A stretch of 64,000 nucleotides of DNA from Bagarius yarrelli (GCA_005784505.1 VCAZ01000112.1:1185001-1249000); one strand, 5' to 3'. Counted from the first letter of the stretch, positions 1-17,506 are shown. Notes: generated by a model from the sequence alone, not told the origin. A program made the numbers and translations.

Positions 1-271
1 GCAGACCCACCAATCCAATTATCCAGCCATGGAATTATTTTCTATTTCCTATTTGATTTTCTACATTTATCTAATTTAGTCTGTAATTTAGCTTATTGTG
101 TTTGCTAAATGTGGTTGAATTTTGCAGTGCACAATGTAGAGTTCTATGACCGTGTCTTTAGGTAAAGCTAAGATGACAATACAATGTCAAAAGCACTATT
201 TGTTTTCCAAACGGGTTACAATTATCGTCAGTCGACGCCAAATTCGGACTGGACTATCATCTCCGTGGGGG

Positions 272-400
272 GGGGGAGTGGTGGCTCATGGTTAAGGGGT
301 TGGATTACCAATTTGAAGAGTGTAGGTTCAATTCCAAGCTCCACCGAGCCACCACTGCTGGGCCCCTGAGCAAGGCCCTCAACCCCCAATTGCCTACTTG
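272..400 (+). repeat. tRNA-derived SINE (family A), copy 1
   Basis: The unit starts with a box-A-like tggctcatgg and has a box-B-like ggttcaattcc about 35 bases later. It ends in 'gggcccctgagcaaggc' and 'caacccccaattgc'. The same head and tail recur at 20228-20352, so it is a dispersed element and not a functional tRNA. The family name is not asserted. Confidence 0.75.
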
Positions 401-3400
401 TATAAATGACATAAATGTCGCTCTGAGTCTTTGATTTTGAGTTTGTATGGTAGTTTACGTGGACCAATGCACACAAAAAAAATTGTGAAAATGTACAAAA
501 TCAGGAAATTCGCATTTGGACAGGATTAGATTTTTTCAGAGGACCGTGCCAGGTTTGCAGGAAAACAGTAGGTTATTTGCTCTGGAATTTATATAGCCGT
601 TGTGTGAGAAAAACACAGACATGTCATATTTACACGGGATTAAAATCTCAAAGTAGGTCTATTTCTCTAACGTCCCCTTGTAAAACTGGTCCCGTTTATT
701 TTTTTTCCACAGGGCTTGAAAAGAACAAATGGCAGACGGAAAGAGAGCCTTAACCCTACAACTGTCTTAAACAGAAATGGAGTGAGAGATCAAACCCTAA
801 ACATCGGTGGTGGGGCATTGGAAAAGGAGAAAGGGGGGGGTTCTTTTTCCAGATGTCATCACCATGGCCTTTGCTAAGGAAATCAGTAAGCAAAGTGAGC
901 TCTGGGGGATTGTGGGGGGTAGTGAGCTCACAGGATTGGGACTAGACCCACCCAGGCACTAAACACAGCTTTGATTGATGGCCCAATTATCAGGATCCTG
1001 TTTATTGTGCTGCTGTTATTTATAACAGAAAGGGGCAGAATGGGTGGGGTAATGGGGTGTTATTTGAGTGTGACAGGGGGAGGGGTGGTTAAAGCAGAGT
1101 ACCAGACTGCTAGAAATAACTTTCAATTTATTTTAATACTATAAAAATACCCTTTAATTAAAGAAGATGATGTGCTTTGCCGTCATCCCTCTATCCAAAG
1201 TTTCATCCATGTTCAGCTCGAGTGGGTCATTCAATGTTTGATTAAGGACTATTTTCATCTGATACTGACTCACCATGATCTAAACCAACCTTCAACCTTT
1301 GTGCTCTGTGAATCAGAAGAAAATCATAGCACAGGTATTAGCCACTGCAGACAGACGAAGCTTCTGATTTCTTCCAGCTTCTATGGAGCCTCTACTTACA
1401 AAAGACCTTTGAGGAACAAGGCTTTTCTTTTCCTCACACCCTGGCAAACGAATAACTCAGAATCCAAGGGTTCCATCAGCAGGACATCATCAGCTGAGAT
1501 TACCACATGACCTTCTGACCCCTTGCCTAAATTGGGCTTCTCTTTGAAGGCAGGCTCACCTCATACACACCGAGAGAATCTTAAAGGTGGAAGGGATGCA
1601 GAGAAGAAAAATGGATTCTGCACTGATAAGAGCGAGCATGCTCTACAATAAAGCAGGATGACACATGAGAACGGCTTGTGAAAGCTGGCAGAGAGTGAAA
1701 GCATTTGTAACGGAAACTGCAGTTTTTCCTACCTAATAACAGATGTGGTAGAATCTCGGCGAACATTGGCGTCTAGGATAAAAGGGCCTTTTGCAGATGT
1801 TGATGGAATTCAGTGTCCAAAATCCCTAGTGAAGCTTAGTGGATCAAACCTTTACACATTTTTTTTCTTAATTTGTTCAATTTACCAACTTTCAACCACA
1901 AAGAACATCTGCACTAGCATTTGCTTCTTCCAAAACACATGCATCTTTGTAAACTGATGCTGAGCCACTGTCACATGGCCCATGACATCATTTTCCGATT
2001 GGTTAGAACCCCTCTGAGTGACAGGAAGAAAGATGGACACCATTTCTTCAATCCTGAAGGCATAGCTATTTTTGTGTCTTTTGGATACCTGTGACTTCTG
2101 ATCTCAAACTCCAGGCTTCCAGCAACGGAACCAATGCACTTGTGTTAAATAACCAAAAGAAGGTGTATAATATCAAGCAACAAAAAAAAATACAGGACAA
2201 CCTTTAAAACCAACACTGTCTAAATAGCTGGGTTTATTCCACAAAGTCATCATGCAATTCTGTTTATTCAACGTGTTTAGAAAATTGCATCACAATATGA
2301 ACCATACGCTGTGCCCAACTCTTTCCAATAAGAACGGTTATTCTTTTAAAAACATATTTTGCAATAAGAAAAATAAAGTTTATGTTGGTACAGACTTCCA
2401 TGGTTGGTCTGAGATTCTGCTTACTCTGGTACCATTTGCATTAACCACCTCACACATTCTCGTTTAGGCGGCCACACAAACACACTCCAAATGGGGCTGG
2501 CGAGAAAGGTGCAGATGGTTTGACACTTAGTGACCGCCCACACAGTCACACACACTTTTTTTTGTGCCAAGGCTTTTACTTTTTGGCATGGTTTCTGAAC
2601 TGTTTAGCAATATTCAATTATCATATGGCAGCGGAGCATCATTCAATATAATACCTGAATGTGCTATTATAAAATCTGCAAATAAAAATATGATTTTGCT
2701 GGTACCAGAATCTATCAGGGTTTTTATACAGAACAGTATTTAAAGCAGAATGTTAACGAAATAATAAACATCTGGTAAGCAGCAGATCTAGAAGTTTGTT
2801 GAGTGGGTCTAGAAGTACAATGGTCAGACTGGTTTGAGCTAACATGCAAATACATACAATACGAATAACTACTGTGTCCCAAAACACACAACACAACAAA
2901 TCTTGGAACAGATAGCTGGCGACCATGTTGGGTTCCAATCTAGTCAACCGAGATTGCAAATACGAGGCAACAGAGGGAACAAGCTAACTGAAAAGTAACA
3001 TCTAACCAGGACTGCAAATCTGAGGCTACAGAGGGAACAAGCTAACTGAAAATCAACAGCTAAAATTTGTACATATTCTTACCTTTGTACAGTTTTTTCC
3101 AATTTTCAACTGTTTTTGTTGACCTTCAACTAGTTAAATATGTAGTTATTAACTGTTTTAAGTGTTGAAATTAAATTCAGGGTGTGAGTACCAGGAATAG
3201 CAAACTAACTTAATCTATGCCTCAGACTTTACTTCACCTCTGCGTGCATGTATGTGTTTACAGCTCGAGGCAACCATTTGCAATGGAGCTCTAAATAACA
3301 CAGACTGACATTGAAAAACGAGTGCGCACATCGACTCAGCAGGGAATCCTCAGAGCAACACTAACCTTTTCCCAATTTGCAGGTTTAGCAGCTTTTTGCA

Positions 3401-4297
3401 TTTCCTCACTGAGCAAAAGTCCAAATGTTAACGACTCTGGGAGGAAATAAGGGGGCCATTTTGCTTTTACGGCTCTTGTGGCCACAGCGTTGGTGGCCTA
3501 ATGGGTAAGAGATCACCGAGTCGTGCTAATCAAAACAGTGCTCTCACAGTTTACCCTCCAGAGCCACGTCATCCTCACCTACTTGACGGAGGATTCGAGC
3601 TTGCCGTAAACTGGTTCACTTGTGAGACACCTTAAAAGATGGCAAATATTTCAGCAAGGGATTTTAAAAGCTCCAATTTGCTTGCTAGGATCTTTGCCCA
3701 GGGGCTCATTAACAATTTATTTGACGCTTTTATCCACTTTTATATGGTTACACCATGTCTGCAAACTCTTACGCCATGTTTTGGCCCTCATTTAGTCCAT
3801 TGCTTCAAAAGATCAAGCTTGTACAAGGCACACCTTTGTGGACTGATTAACAACAGAAATTGGGGGTGTTTAGGGCAAACGTGATTCCCATCAGAACGAC
3901 CTGCTCTGGTTTTAATAAGACCATGATGTCCTGATTAGCTTGTCTATTCGGCCACAGTCTCCAAATTAGGGCCCTTCATTAGTTTATGACCCCTGCCAGA
4001 GCACTTTTGCCCTGTAAAGCCCTTTTCCCCTCTGTTTTTTTTTTTTAAGGTTGGGGGTAGTGGGGGTCCAACTCTACCCACCCAAAACGATCTGTAAACA
4101 GGCAGGCAAGAACTAAACAAGGCAACACCCTCACCTCCCCCGCTTCTGGGATAAATCAAAGCTTACGCCAAACTGCTTGGGGAAAAAGAGGGGAGGAAAA
4201 AGGGACAGGTCAACACGGCATGTTGACCTTTTCCCACCCTTTTCTTCAATGGGGTTTATAATGGAAGCTGGCAGACAAGAGGGGGAGAGAAAGGGGG

Positions 4298-4322
<25 letters not shown>
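4298..4322. repeat. (GA)n microsatellite
   Basis: A short, nearly pure AG dinucleotide run inside a purine-rich patch of the yap1 intron. Confidence 0.9.
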
Positions 4323-4329
<7 letters not shown>

Positions 4330-5204
4330 GAAGAATGGAAGCTGATAATCCACTTCCCCTTATCTCTTTCAGGCAAACATAATCCTGCGACTGATTAATT
4401 CGTTATACAGGTGCTTTAATCTCAGCAGTCAAAGGTACTGATTATATGAACAGGACTAGCATTTAAACCAAGGAAACTCTGATTTACAGTTTAATCCAAA
4501 TCTGTATTATTTCGGGAATATTAACAATCCGCTGCAAAGTGGCCAATGTTGTTAACAACAAAATCCTGTAATAAGGAAGAAACAAGAACATTTGGTTGAA
4601 TGCCAATAGGACAGGATACCAAGAAGCCAAATTCATAAATAATTTATTGCAATTGATTTGGGAAAGAATGTAGGGCTAAATTTAGTTAACTATCCTGCTC
4701 ATTTAATACTTCTCACCAAATAGGAGTCACCAATCCACCAACTGGAGCATTTCAGGAAGCAGAAAGAAACCGGAGAACCCAAAGGAAATCCAAATAGATG
4801 CATGAGAACATGCAACACTTAACTACATAATCTGAGCTCAGGGTCACATGGTGGACCCGAAAGCTGGGTGGGGGCTGGGGGGTGACCTTGCTATCCACTG
4901 TTGTAGCTGAAGTAAATACAGATGCCGGCCTGTCTGCTACTCTCTACAATTACACAAGACACAGTATGTCTTTCTTTCATACTTTCACTATCTCTTCATT
5001 TCTTGCTTTCTGAATCGCTTTTCCTCTTTTAACCCTGCGTCACAAACTGCACTTCCATTCATGCTGAAACAGAATGCTGGCAGTCATGATCCTAGTCTCT
5101 AAAGTTGCGTGACTCACACATGGTCGAGCCACAAATAGAGCTTCTCCTGAATAGTGTAAAGCATCAAAGAGCAGCATGCAGTCAAACTCAAACACACACA
5201 CAAC

Positions 5205-5297
5205 CATTAGGGCTGTGTATTGGCAAGGGCCAGACACAATGGGTTAGGATACAATATATAATAGATTGCAATTAAATACATATAATTGCAAAACAGA

Positions 5298-5347
<50 letters not shown>

Positions 5348-5525
5348 AAAACAAACCAAAACCTAAAAATACAAAAAAATACAAAAACGGAGGCGACCCT
5401 TGTTTTTTTTCTACCATGCTTGCTTTTGAGACAATGACCGTATATTTCAGTGATGAAAATTAATTTAAAACAATTGTAATAACTATCGATACTAGAGGTT
5501 AGAATATCAATAGATCATTGCGGGG
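5205..5525 (+). repeat. dispersed element, family E, copy 1 (with poly-A)
   Basis: It begins with 'gggctgtgtattggcaag' and has an internal 'atcgatactagaggttag' that recurs at 8760. A pure A run of over 40 bases lies at about 5303-5346. Related copies are at 8515-8790, 41590-41945 and (reversed) 46740-47035. The AT-rich, non-coding, dispersed pattern suggests a MITE-like or retroposed element; the class is uncertain. Confidence 0.6.
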
Positions 5526-7937
5526 AAAAAAATATTGTGGTAGTCAGCTAGGGCTTCACAATATATCGATTCAACATCGACATCACAATGTGTGTGTGTC
5601 ATACTACAGGATGTGCAGAGTTTAATAATAAAGTAAAAGTTTAGTTTTTGCACATTGTTTGAAGGTCTGTTACTATCTAAACATAGCATTCAGACGCAGA
5701 AAGCAACTTTTTATTTTATTTACATCCGTGTTCTATTGGATTTATCTATGCTTATAATTTGTGTTTTATATTTTACGCAGATTTACCCCTCTACCAAATC
5801 ACCCCAATCCTTAAATAATAAGGATTTTTATTACAATACATATCACAGAAAAAACGAAATATCACAATGTTGTTTTTTTTTCTAATATCGTGCAGGCCTA
5901 TAGTTAGCGGTAATTAATATTTTATTTATTTATTTATTTTTACTAAAACATTTTAATTTTACGTTAACTGCAGTTTATGCAACAACATGGTTATTTCATA
6001 AAATCACAAAATAGAAAATTTGGTCATAATAAATAACTTTGACTCTAACACCGGCTGTTAATTACATTACAACACTACATGTGCTCTCTCATACATCATT
6101 GTATGCTTAGAAATAATATAGGAATAATAATAAATGGTTAAACAAGTGATACGAATCGAAAAAAAAAGGTTTACGTTATCGATGGAGAACTTTTCTGTAA
6201 CGTGAGGTTTATCTACCATAGCCTGACGCGCCAGGAGTTTTGTTTGTAACACAGCAGGCTTTGCTGGGTGCGTCATTGTTGTGATATCACTAACATTAAT
6301 TTGCAGTGTAAACATTTCCGCATATAAACTTTACACAAAAAAGAGAAAAAAAACAAGTAATGACTGTTTATAACTACTATAATGTAAGTGATAATAGGAG
6401 CTATTAAATGTAACTGTTTCATTTTTTTTTTATCTTTTCTAGATGATTATTGAGTGTGTGATGATATAGGATGTAAAAAAATTTAAGTGGTTAAAATAAG
6501 TCACCTCACCTTCACCTAAAAAAATCATCGGTTCTTTAATAATACATCATTAGTGTAACATATTATATGTAAGGATATATAATAATAAATATTCTATACT
6601 CAATGTGCTACATCTATTTCAAGATCGACATTATGCAATAGCAGCTAATAGTTTTAACACTGTCACTATTTCTGGTGTTATTATCCATCTTTTATTCTAA
6701 TTCCTACCATCCTAAACTCTAAAATAGAGATTTGTGAGTTTTCTCCGAGGTACTAAAGAAAAAGCTTTGCATCAATGCAAACGATTGCGTCTTTTCCACA
6801 TACAGAATCTAACAGATCCCCGTGAATAGATAGTGCTGGGGTGGGGGGTGGTGGTATATATTTTTTTTTCCACTTCGAGTGAACAGCGATTATCATCTAC
6901 TGCAGCATTGTTAAGGTAATTAAATAGTATAAACTTTTTAACTATCATGATGTTGTATGGCTGGAGCTGCCTTAACAATACAAAACTGTATATTAAACTC
7001 AAACCCCCCCCAACCCCAATTTCATCATGGCCTCAGACTCTGAGGGGAAAAACTGGTGTTGACAAACCAAATCGGTGCCCTGTGGGAAAGTGAAGCACAA
7101 ACAGGGCTGAGGTCAACGCCAAACAGAGAGATGAAGCAAACAGCTCCCGTCTCTCTCAAACCCCAAACAAAAGGAGGGGAACGAATAAAAAGGGGGTGGG
7201 GGGGCAGGCTCAGCTCTGTGACGCTCACTTGTGCATTCAGACACCCAAAGAGACAGTGTATAGAGATCAAACAATGCCCACACACAGACAGGGGACTCAC
7301 TAAAGTGTGTGTATGTGTCTCTCTCTATTCTTTTAAAAATGGTTGCCGTGAACCTGACAGGTTTTTTTTCCCATACACACCGTTTGCGAGTAGAATCTCC
7401 AAACTCTAAACCCTCCTCGCTGCCTTTCCCCCTTTTGTCCCCCCCTTAAAAAAAACTACTCCAAATAAAGCAGATGTCCTCCAGATGTTTCTCCTCCAAA
7501 ACATCTGGGCTTCAAAAGCTCTCCTTTGTATCCCAGCAAATTTGAGAGTAATCACGTTCGGCCAGAACCGGCTGGTCAGATGGCTCGCCAAATTTTTAAA
7601 CCGACGATTAACTTTATGAGCAAAGCAAAATAAATAAATAAATAAATAAGAACAGACGCCCTGTGGAGATGTTCTGCATGGCGTTGATCTCATTAGTTAG
7701 GTAAATAAATATTAGACAATGCACCTACAAAAACGACCCAGAATTATACATATGGTGGCAGGAAGTGTAAGCGTGCATTGATGGGGGAAAAAAAAATGCA
7801 CAAAAAATGCACAAAAAATAAAAAACATATAAGTGTTCTTGCTGCGACCCCATGCCCAGATGAGTTTAGCAGGCCTCTCTATCTTGCACTCACTCTTGAG
7901 TCTACACTGCTCTTTTGTTCCCATCTGAAACATGACC

Positions 7938-7972
7938 CCCCCCCCCCCACACACACACACACACACATACAC
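7938..7972. repeat. C run followed by (CA)n microsatellite
   Basis: A homopolymer C run passes directly into a CA dinucleotide array within the yap1 intron. Confidence 0.85.
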
Positions 7973-8514
7973 AGGAAGCCTGCACACTGAGACTAGCAGG
8001 AAAGATCTGACCTATCGAAATGCAGATGTATGTTTACAGACATTGAAAAGCTTGCGGCCGCTCAGATCGCCACACATCTTGATACGCTCCATCACCTGTG
8101 CACCGGATTGATTTTGCTCAAGAAAAAAAAGCCACAGCTGGATTTTTGACACATGCATGTCGTAATTATTGTCTAGGTGGAAGAACATACCAACACGGTT
8201 ATTGTTAGCATCGCGGCATTACAGCGACTATTAATATTATTAATACAAGTACACCCTTGTACATAAGACATGTCATGCTAAAGAATATTAGTGTGCAGCA
8301 AACTAGAGGACAGATTTATTTTCATTGTAGTGAATAACACCACATTTTTTCTGCATCTCCTGTGCTGAGAAATAAAAGATTCTGTAATGTGATTACGGAA
8401 AAGTCTAAAGGAAGGATGGCGCAGAATTTGGAGGAGTCGCCACCTGAAGCTAAATAGATGAAAAAGCACTAAATTAAGGAACTTGACTTAAGTTCGATCG
8501 AAAAGATTACTGAA

Positions 8515-8790
8515 CGGGCCTGTGTATTGGCAAAGGCCTCACGATACGATACATATTATAATATATGGGTCACAATGCGGTATATGACGCTGTATTGCCA
8601 TACAATACATATTGCAATACCTTGCATATTCAAAAAAAAAAAACCCAAAAAAACATGGCCGACAATGCGTCAACGACTACCGAAGCAGAGAAGGAAGTCG
8701 TTTGACACGTAATTCAATATTAACGTAACCGTAAAACAGTTTTAAACCTAATTTAATTAAGTATCGATACTAGAGGTTAGAACTCACTGA
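8515..8790 (+). repeat. dispersed element, family E, copy 2
   Basis: It shares the start 'gcctgtgtattggcaaagg' and the internal 'atcgatactagaggttag' with the copy at 5205. It also contains 'acatggccgacaatgcgtc', which appears reversed in the copy near 46.9 kb. It is non-coding. Confidence 0.6.
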
Positions 8791-9557
8791 TATTCATGTA
8801 TTCATATCTGTTCTCTATAAGCAGCATAAGACGTATTTTGTACATACATATTGAAGTGCAGTGTGTACTTCTTGGGGGAAAAAAGCAGTTTTTGGCTCTT
8901 TTCGGGTTTAATAATAGTCAGACTGTGCTTTAAAACAAAAAAAAAACTCCTTTTATAATAAACCAATTTTGCATTTTTGTAATATGTCCAACAGGTGGGC
9001 AAGGGAATAGGTGGGAAATCAGAGAAGCTAAATGATTAAAATAAGTGTCAGCAAGAGGTCAGCATGGACACAATCATGCTCACACACACCCGTCAGTCCA
9101 ACCCACTATGAATCACAGACTCAAGCCAAAAAGCCAAAAGAGTTTTTACTGCCCAGCTTTGAGACTGAATCAGATTTTAAATCCAGGTCTAGGAATTAAA
9201 AACATATTGTATGCACCAAGTTTTTATATTTAATGGATTTTGTTCACATGATTAAAAGGCAAAAAGTTACACTCCACTAATAAGCAGAGTTAGACAATAT
9301 GGTATATAGTTAAATAAGAGGTTTTACATATTACAGTTAACCTAAAAACAACCGATAGATATTGTAGATTCATGCGTTTAGGTTTGCTTAAGAAATATAA
9401 AAGCTATGGCTATGAGTAGGTCTCTAGAAAAATGTGATGGAGAAAATGTTACTTAAATCATCACAATAGTCAACTATACTGCCCAGCCCTTAAAACTAGG
9501 AACTGATTACTCATTGTACTCAGTAAATGAGTACAAAGCCTTGTTTTAAACTACTCA

Positions 9558-11760
<2,203 letters not shown>

Positions 11761-14700
11761 CAACATTTAATTTATTTCACTTATTTTTTACTTTAAGACT
11801 CGAGACACACGTTACTAATTTAAGATAAAAGTTGCCGGTTTTTAAAAATTAATAAATAATGAATAAAAAAATAAATAAAACATTTTCCTGCTTAGGAGTC
11901 GACTCTTCATTTTTAATCGCTGTAATCAGAGAATCGACTCTTCTTTGGAATCGACTCCCAGATCCTTACATAATAAATATATATTAAGTACATAAACAAT
12001 AATTGTTATTATATCTGTATTTTATAAATGAAATATAAATCTCTTAAAACTTATAAAAATAGGTAAATAAAGCTTTTCTATCCTGAACAGTGCTCATGAA
12101 GTTCCCATAATTATTATGCAAATCATCCCTTTGCTTTTCACTGAGAAATCATTAAGTCCACTTTGGGATGGGCTGTGAACATGAAGCATTAAAATAAAAA
12201 AAGATTTTCACCTTTTCCCCTTTTGTTCAGTCAATTAAAAAAAAAAAAACACTCTTAAAAACACATCCCTTTAATGTAATTACACATAGATAATTGTATA
12301 ATTATATAATGAATGTATAATTTTACATCTCTGTCATTTGGCAGACATCCCCATCTCTTACAAAGGTTCTCAGATGAAGTTTAAATAATAGTCTTATAAT
12401 AGTACAGATAGATCGGGTCTAGGAATACTCGATAAACCCTAGTACAGCCAGAAAACTTCAACTCAACATCGTTTTATAGATGTTCCACAATGTTCATTTT
12501 TATCTGTTAAAAATAAAAATAAATAATAAATAAAGTCGAGGTTTGTTATTTCTCTAATAAATGATTTATTTTCAGAAAACAGGTTACAATGGTCGAAATC
12601 TGGCTGTAGTATTTGGAACAAATGAAAATTATTACAATTTTCCATTTTTATTTATTGTAAATATGCACTGATGATAAAGGTCCTCAACTGAAAGTATCTT
12701 ATTTATTTATTTTAAATAATTTCATTCAAATTTGTGTACCTTTTTAAAAGAATATCACCACAAGGCAGCTTTAGATAAATCTCTCACAATATATACATTT
12801 TTAATGTATAACTGTACAAGTTTTTCACTCCCAGTGGTGATGGTGGAATGGACAGTCTCCCTGAGGGACACCTTAACATTGGAGTGACATTGGAGTGTGT
12901 GTTAAGCTTCCAGATTGCTTAACGGTGTAAAACATTATGTCATGATGAAAGATTATTTTTCTACATAAGAACACTGGACAAGTAAAAATAATACTATAAT
13001 AACATTTTAAGATCATCACAAGAACGTCTGTCTATAAATTATCTATAATGTTATTTTAAGGCAGTTTTTTTCTGGACATTTGGACAACTTAACAAAAGTT
13101 GTGGGAACATTCCAATACTTACCCCTGTCTCTTAAAACTGTCCGTGTGAAGCCTTTCTCAGCAGTGGTAAATGATTTCAAATGATACCTCATGCTTACAT
13201 GCATACAATATTTAGAATAAATGAGAATAAAGATTTTAACTATATGATTATGACTGGTATATGATTTTTATTGAGTCTTCGCAGTTTTAGGCTCATTAAA
13301 GTGCTGTAATTGTGCTACAGTGTCCATGCAAAGCTGTAGTCTCCCTGATCCCTGCTGGACCACCCACAATGCTGTCCCAAGGGGAGGGGAACACCGTTAG
13401 TTACTGGACTCTATTTTCACCCAGGACACCAAGCATTAATGACACACTTAAGAACTTTATAACCCACCAGTTATGGGTTCACTGTTTATATACAATATTA
13501 TATACATAACGCTTATTAATGTCGGTGTCAGTTTGCCTTCCTGAGATATTTCTTGTATTCGGCGGCTTTTATTTAGATATTTTATGAGGTCTAATTTGCA
13601 TGTTATGTGTAGGTTAAATAGGCTTTATATTTATTTACCAAATAAAACCACCATTGTTTTTGAAGTCGTTTTAACTATGGACTTTTAACGAGCAACACCT
13701 TTGTGAGTTAAAATAAAATTAATATTTAGTTTATTTAATACTATTAAATGACTGAAAAGGTAGTTTTGTTTTGTGCTACAAAGTCAGACAATGTACTAGC
13801 AATCGAATTTGGTTTATTTACACGTCTTACACTGAAATTCTACGAGAGGCAGAGGCTACTGAGCATGTGCGCCCTCTACAGGTCAGATAACATGTCTTAG
13901 GTGTCAGTTTTAAACGAATAAACGTTTATATTTACTTTTAAGTTAATTATATTATTTCACACCAATCGCAACCCAAATCTGATTGGATATAACAGCAGCT
14001 ATTATTTTTATTTTAAATATAAAAGCAGTCCTAGAAAAGGAAAGAACTGTTGTCTTGCATGTTCTACAACAATAAATGTTCATGTGAACTGAAAGTTTTT
14101 TGCTGTTAACTAACAGTTTGATGTGTTATTCTATAGAAAATTATTTATTGTTAGCATTAGCAAAATTGCTGTGTTATTAGATAAATAAAACACATTATGA
14201 TGTGTCTGTTTTAGGGAAAATAGGAAATAGGAAAATATATATTTTTTTATAACAATACACCCCATAAAGGTTTTTTTCCTTAAATACTAGGAAAACTAAA
14301 AAATATTAATGTAATACTAAGATAAGACTAATAATTTATTTAGTATTTACAAAGACTAGGGTTTACATTTCTGTGCTAGAGTTTCAGATTTCTACTTTAA
14401 ATAAATTTCCTTTGTTACTTTATATTAAAAATAACTATTAGGTTTATGTTACAGAAAGTTTTAATCATATCTGTAATTTATTTGACCTAAAAGCACATGA
14501 CTTTTATCATTTATTTTCAGTGTTAGAGTATTTTGGTTAGCGCAGAATGGCAGCTAGTTGAAAAGGCTAGTGTGTGTGTTAACTTCAGGCAATTTGTCTC
14601 AGATATCTTCTGTCCTCCAAAGCCAATCCCACCTGAAGGGGCTTTTTTAGTCTGGACAATTTGTATTTTGGAACTGCCTCCGAAAATGTTTTGCTTAATG

Positions 14701-17500
14701 CCTATCAACTGCCACCATTACACAGACCAGCCACCCCCCCCTTCCCCAACCCTGTGGCTCTGGCATAATAACAGTGCTACAGGAAGAACCTGCTGTAGGG
14801 AGGTTAGAAAATACATCTGTAAGAAGATTTCTTAAAACAGTGGTTGTTAAATTGAGGTCTGTAAAACATACAGGCGCTTTGATGTCACACTTCAATTTCA
14901 ACCACACAAAAATAAGGTTAATAATCTGATTATCTTAATTATTAATGACATAATACAGCAGAACACTGGATCCGCACCGTTGAAAAGCAGACATAATAAA
15001 GACAATCTAAACCTCTAGTTTGGGTGTTTCTGCGCCTGCTCCTGTTCTCAGTTGACAGGAGGGGCACTAATGTGATTTCCTGCTGTTATACGCTACACAC
15101 CTTAAGCTTCACCGTGTGCTGATTGAAATGCTTTTTATTTCACAACAGTTTGACAGAGTTATTATTAGTAGTAGTAGTAAGCGAAGTTTTTTTTTCTTCA
15201 CATTATCACAGAACCGCTTAATGGAAGTTTTTTTTTTTTTTCTTGTTAAATTTTTTTCATTATTCTGTAAAAACTTGTTAAGCATAAAAATATGTGAGTA
15301 TGAGAGCGTGCCAAAATAAACTCGAGATAATGACCGGTGGGTCTACTTAAATTATGTGGAATTAAATCTTATTTTCATGCTGATATGAATATTAAGAACA
15401 ACGTATCCACCTACACGCAAGTTTCTCAACGGTCACCTAAATAAAGTGGTGATTCATTAAGAACCGCACCTAAAACCATGGTTAGTGATACCTACAATAT
15501 ACTTATCCGAAAGCCGCCAGTCAAGTTACAGTTAACAGAAATATAAGCAGGAAATAATCACAATTACACCTAAAAAAAACAAAACAAAAGTAAGACCAGA
15601 TTTAACCGTTGAAATGTAACACGGCCTCCTGTCTCGATTATCACTTGATTCACATGTGTGTTTACTGTAATTTTTGGAACTTAGAATTTAAATCTATTCT
15701 CACGTGACTTATTTAAGCTAAGTATAATTCTCTTGTTTTATAAATTTATTTATTTTTACATAAGTTTTATTAATAAATGCATTTCCATTTATGGCATTTG
15801 TAAGATCCAGAGTAAATTACATTTATTCTTTTTTTACAACTAAGCAATTAGGGGTAAAGAGCCTTGCTCAGGGGGGGGCCCAACATTGTCGTGCTGGGAA
15901 TCGAACCCCAATCTTCCAATTAGCAGTCCAACACCTTAACCACTATGCTACCACTTTCCATCCAGGCTTTATTTATCACATATTATATATTTCTTTTCAC
16001 AACAGCGTACATTTGCAATGACATCTGTCAAATACTTTTTATACATTTGTTTTATATTTTTATTATACATATAATCAGATACTATTGACATAAGCAGATA
16101 TGAAATGGATGTGATTTTTGTATTAGGTAAGCAACAACTACCTACAAAAATAAGCATGGAAAAAGCCTGTTAAAACATGCGCCTGCTTAAATCCCTGGGA
16201 TTTAAAACATCACAAGAGGAAATCTCTTCTATCTTGTAAAATCTCTCCTTGCCCAAACAGACAGGATAACGTGTGTGAGAATCAACCCCCAACATCTAGT
16301 AAGATTAAGGAACAAAGCATTAAAACCTGTTCAGCAGGTGTGTTCATGCAACACACCAAATTTCATCACCTTTCTAAGAAGGCACGTTGCTGCTGGATTG
16401 TTCCACACTGCATGGCTTTCCTCGTCCTGCTGCAACAAGTCAAGGCAAGCTGACCGTGGGGCCAGGCTCAAACACATACAGGAAAGATGTGACAGATTAA
16501 CAGAACTGAACATGCAGGCGAAACTTAAACTTTTCCTTGACTTAAGGCAAGGTGACTTTGAGGTCTTTTTGCCTCGTTTTTGTGGTGTTTTTGCATGGCT
16601 AACCATGCATGTGCTAGCTTTTGTGCTAGTTAATCATTGAAATGCAGAAACATCATTACAGTATTGTGTAGTACAAAAGGAATGGATAGAAAATGTAAGT
16701 TGAGAAATGGGATAAAGAGGGGGGAAGTTATGACAAGTCTTAGAGCCCACACACTTTGGGGGCCCCCCAGAGATCTATTTTATTAGTAAGAGCATGCTGT
16801 AGGGGGTCTAACTTTATATTCTTTCATAGTGCCGAAAATTGCTAACAGTGCCTCTGTAAAGTGTATTAACATAAAGATGAAAATACAGCTCTAAAATAAA
16901 AAGTCCTCGGTTTAGCTTTATATATTATTAAGGCATTATTTTGAGACAAACAACCAATTCGGACACATGCAGATCTTTGTAAATATGATTTTTCACTTTA
17001 AAATTAAAAAGAGTTGGACAATATTATAGTGCTTAATTCCTAAACAAACGAAACGCCCAATTATACAATCCCCCACACACTACACACTACATTATGGAAC
17101 CTAAATATTACCCATGAAAAGGAAGTAAACATGGACACTTGAATACATGTTGAAATCTGTTTGCATTTAAGTTAAAAAAATCTGTGTGTTATACAGTTCA
17201 TAAAGACAGTTATAGTAGTGTGTGAGTACTGTAAGTGTGTGTGTGCGTGTGTGGGGGGCGCGGTTCTCCAGTTGTGTAAACTAAAGAGGGAGGGAACGGG
17301 TGGTGTATCAGGCTGGAACAGTAAGTTCACTGCCGGGTGGTTTCGCTCCCTGACCCTGTAGATCGAGTGAAGTCAGTTCGCGAAGAATAATTCCACCTCA
17401 ACGGTCATTTACTCACAAGTGCATCCACTCCCAAAAACCTGTCCTAATCAGCACTAACCTCTAAACTGGTTAATAAGAATTTCTCAGAACAGTTTTTCCA
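11761..17500. other. intergenic region between yap1 and cep126
   Basis: AT-rich DNA with many short tandem A/T patterns. I checked the short open frames here and recognised none. In human, CFAP300 sits between CEP126 and YAP1, but I see no exon resembling it in this interval. One SINE-like element lies at 15835-15962. Confidence 0.6.
15835..15962 (-). repeat. SINE-like element (family B), copy 1
   Basis: It contains 'agccttgctcag', then 'gctgggaatcgaacccc' and 'ccaacaccttaaccacta', the tail shared by this family. Read on the minus strand, the GGTTCGATTCC-type box B shows tRNA ancestry. Related copies are near 19.3, 26.8, 50.0, 55.9, 56.8 and 62.6 kb. Confidence 0.65.
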
Positions 17501-17506
17501 TTTATT
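17501..17506 (-). terminator. cep126: candidate polyadenylation signal of cep126
   Basis: TTTATT on the plus strand reads AATAAA on the minus strand, about 235 bases past the cep126 stop codon. It is a candidate from position and sequence only. Confidence 0.4.

Noticed and set aside
272..400. Box A and box B promoter motifs considered as a tRNA gene
   Set aside because: No cloverleaf can be drawn, and the segment recurs with a shared non-tRNA body and tail. It is a SINE.
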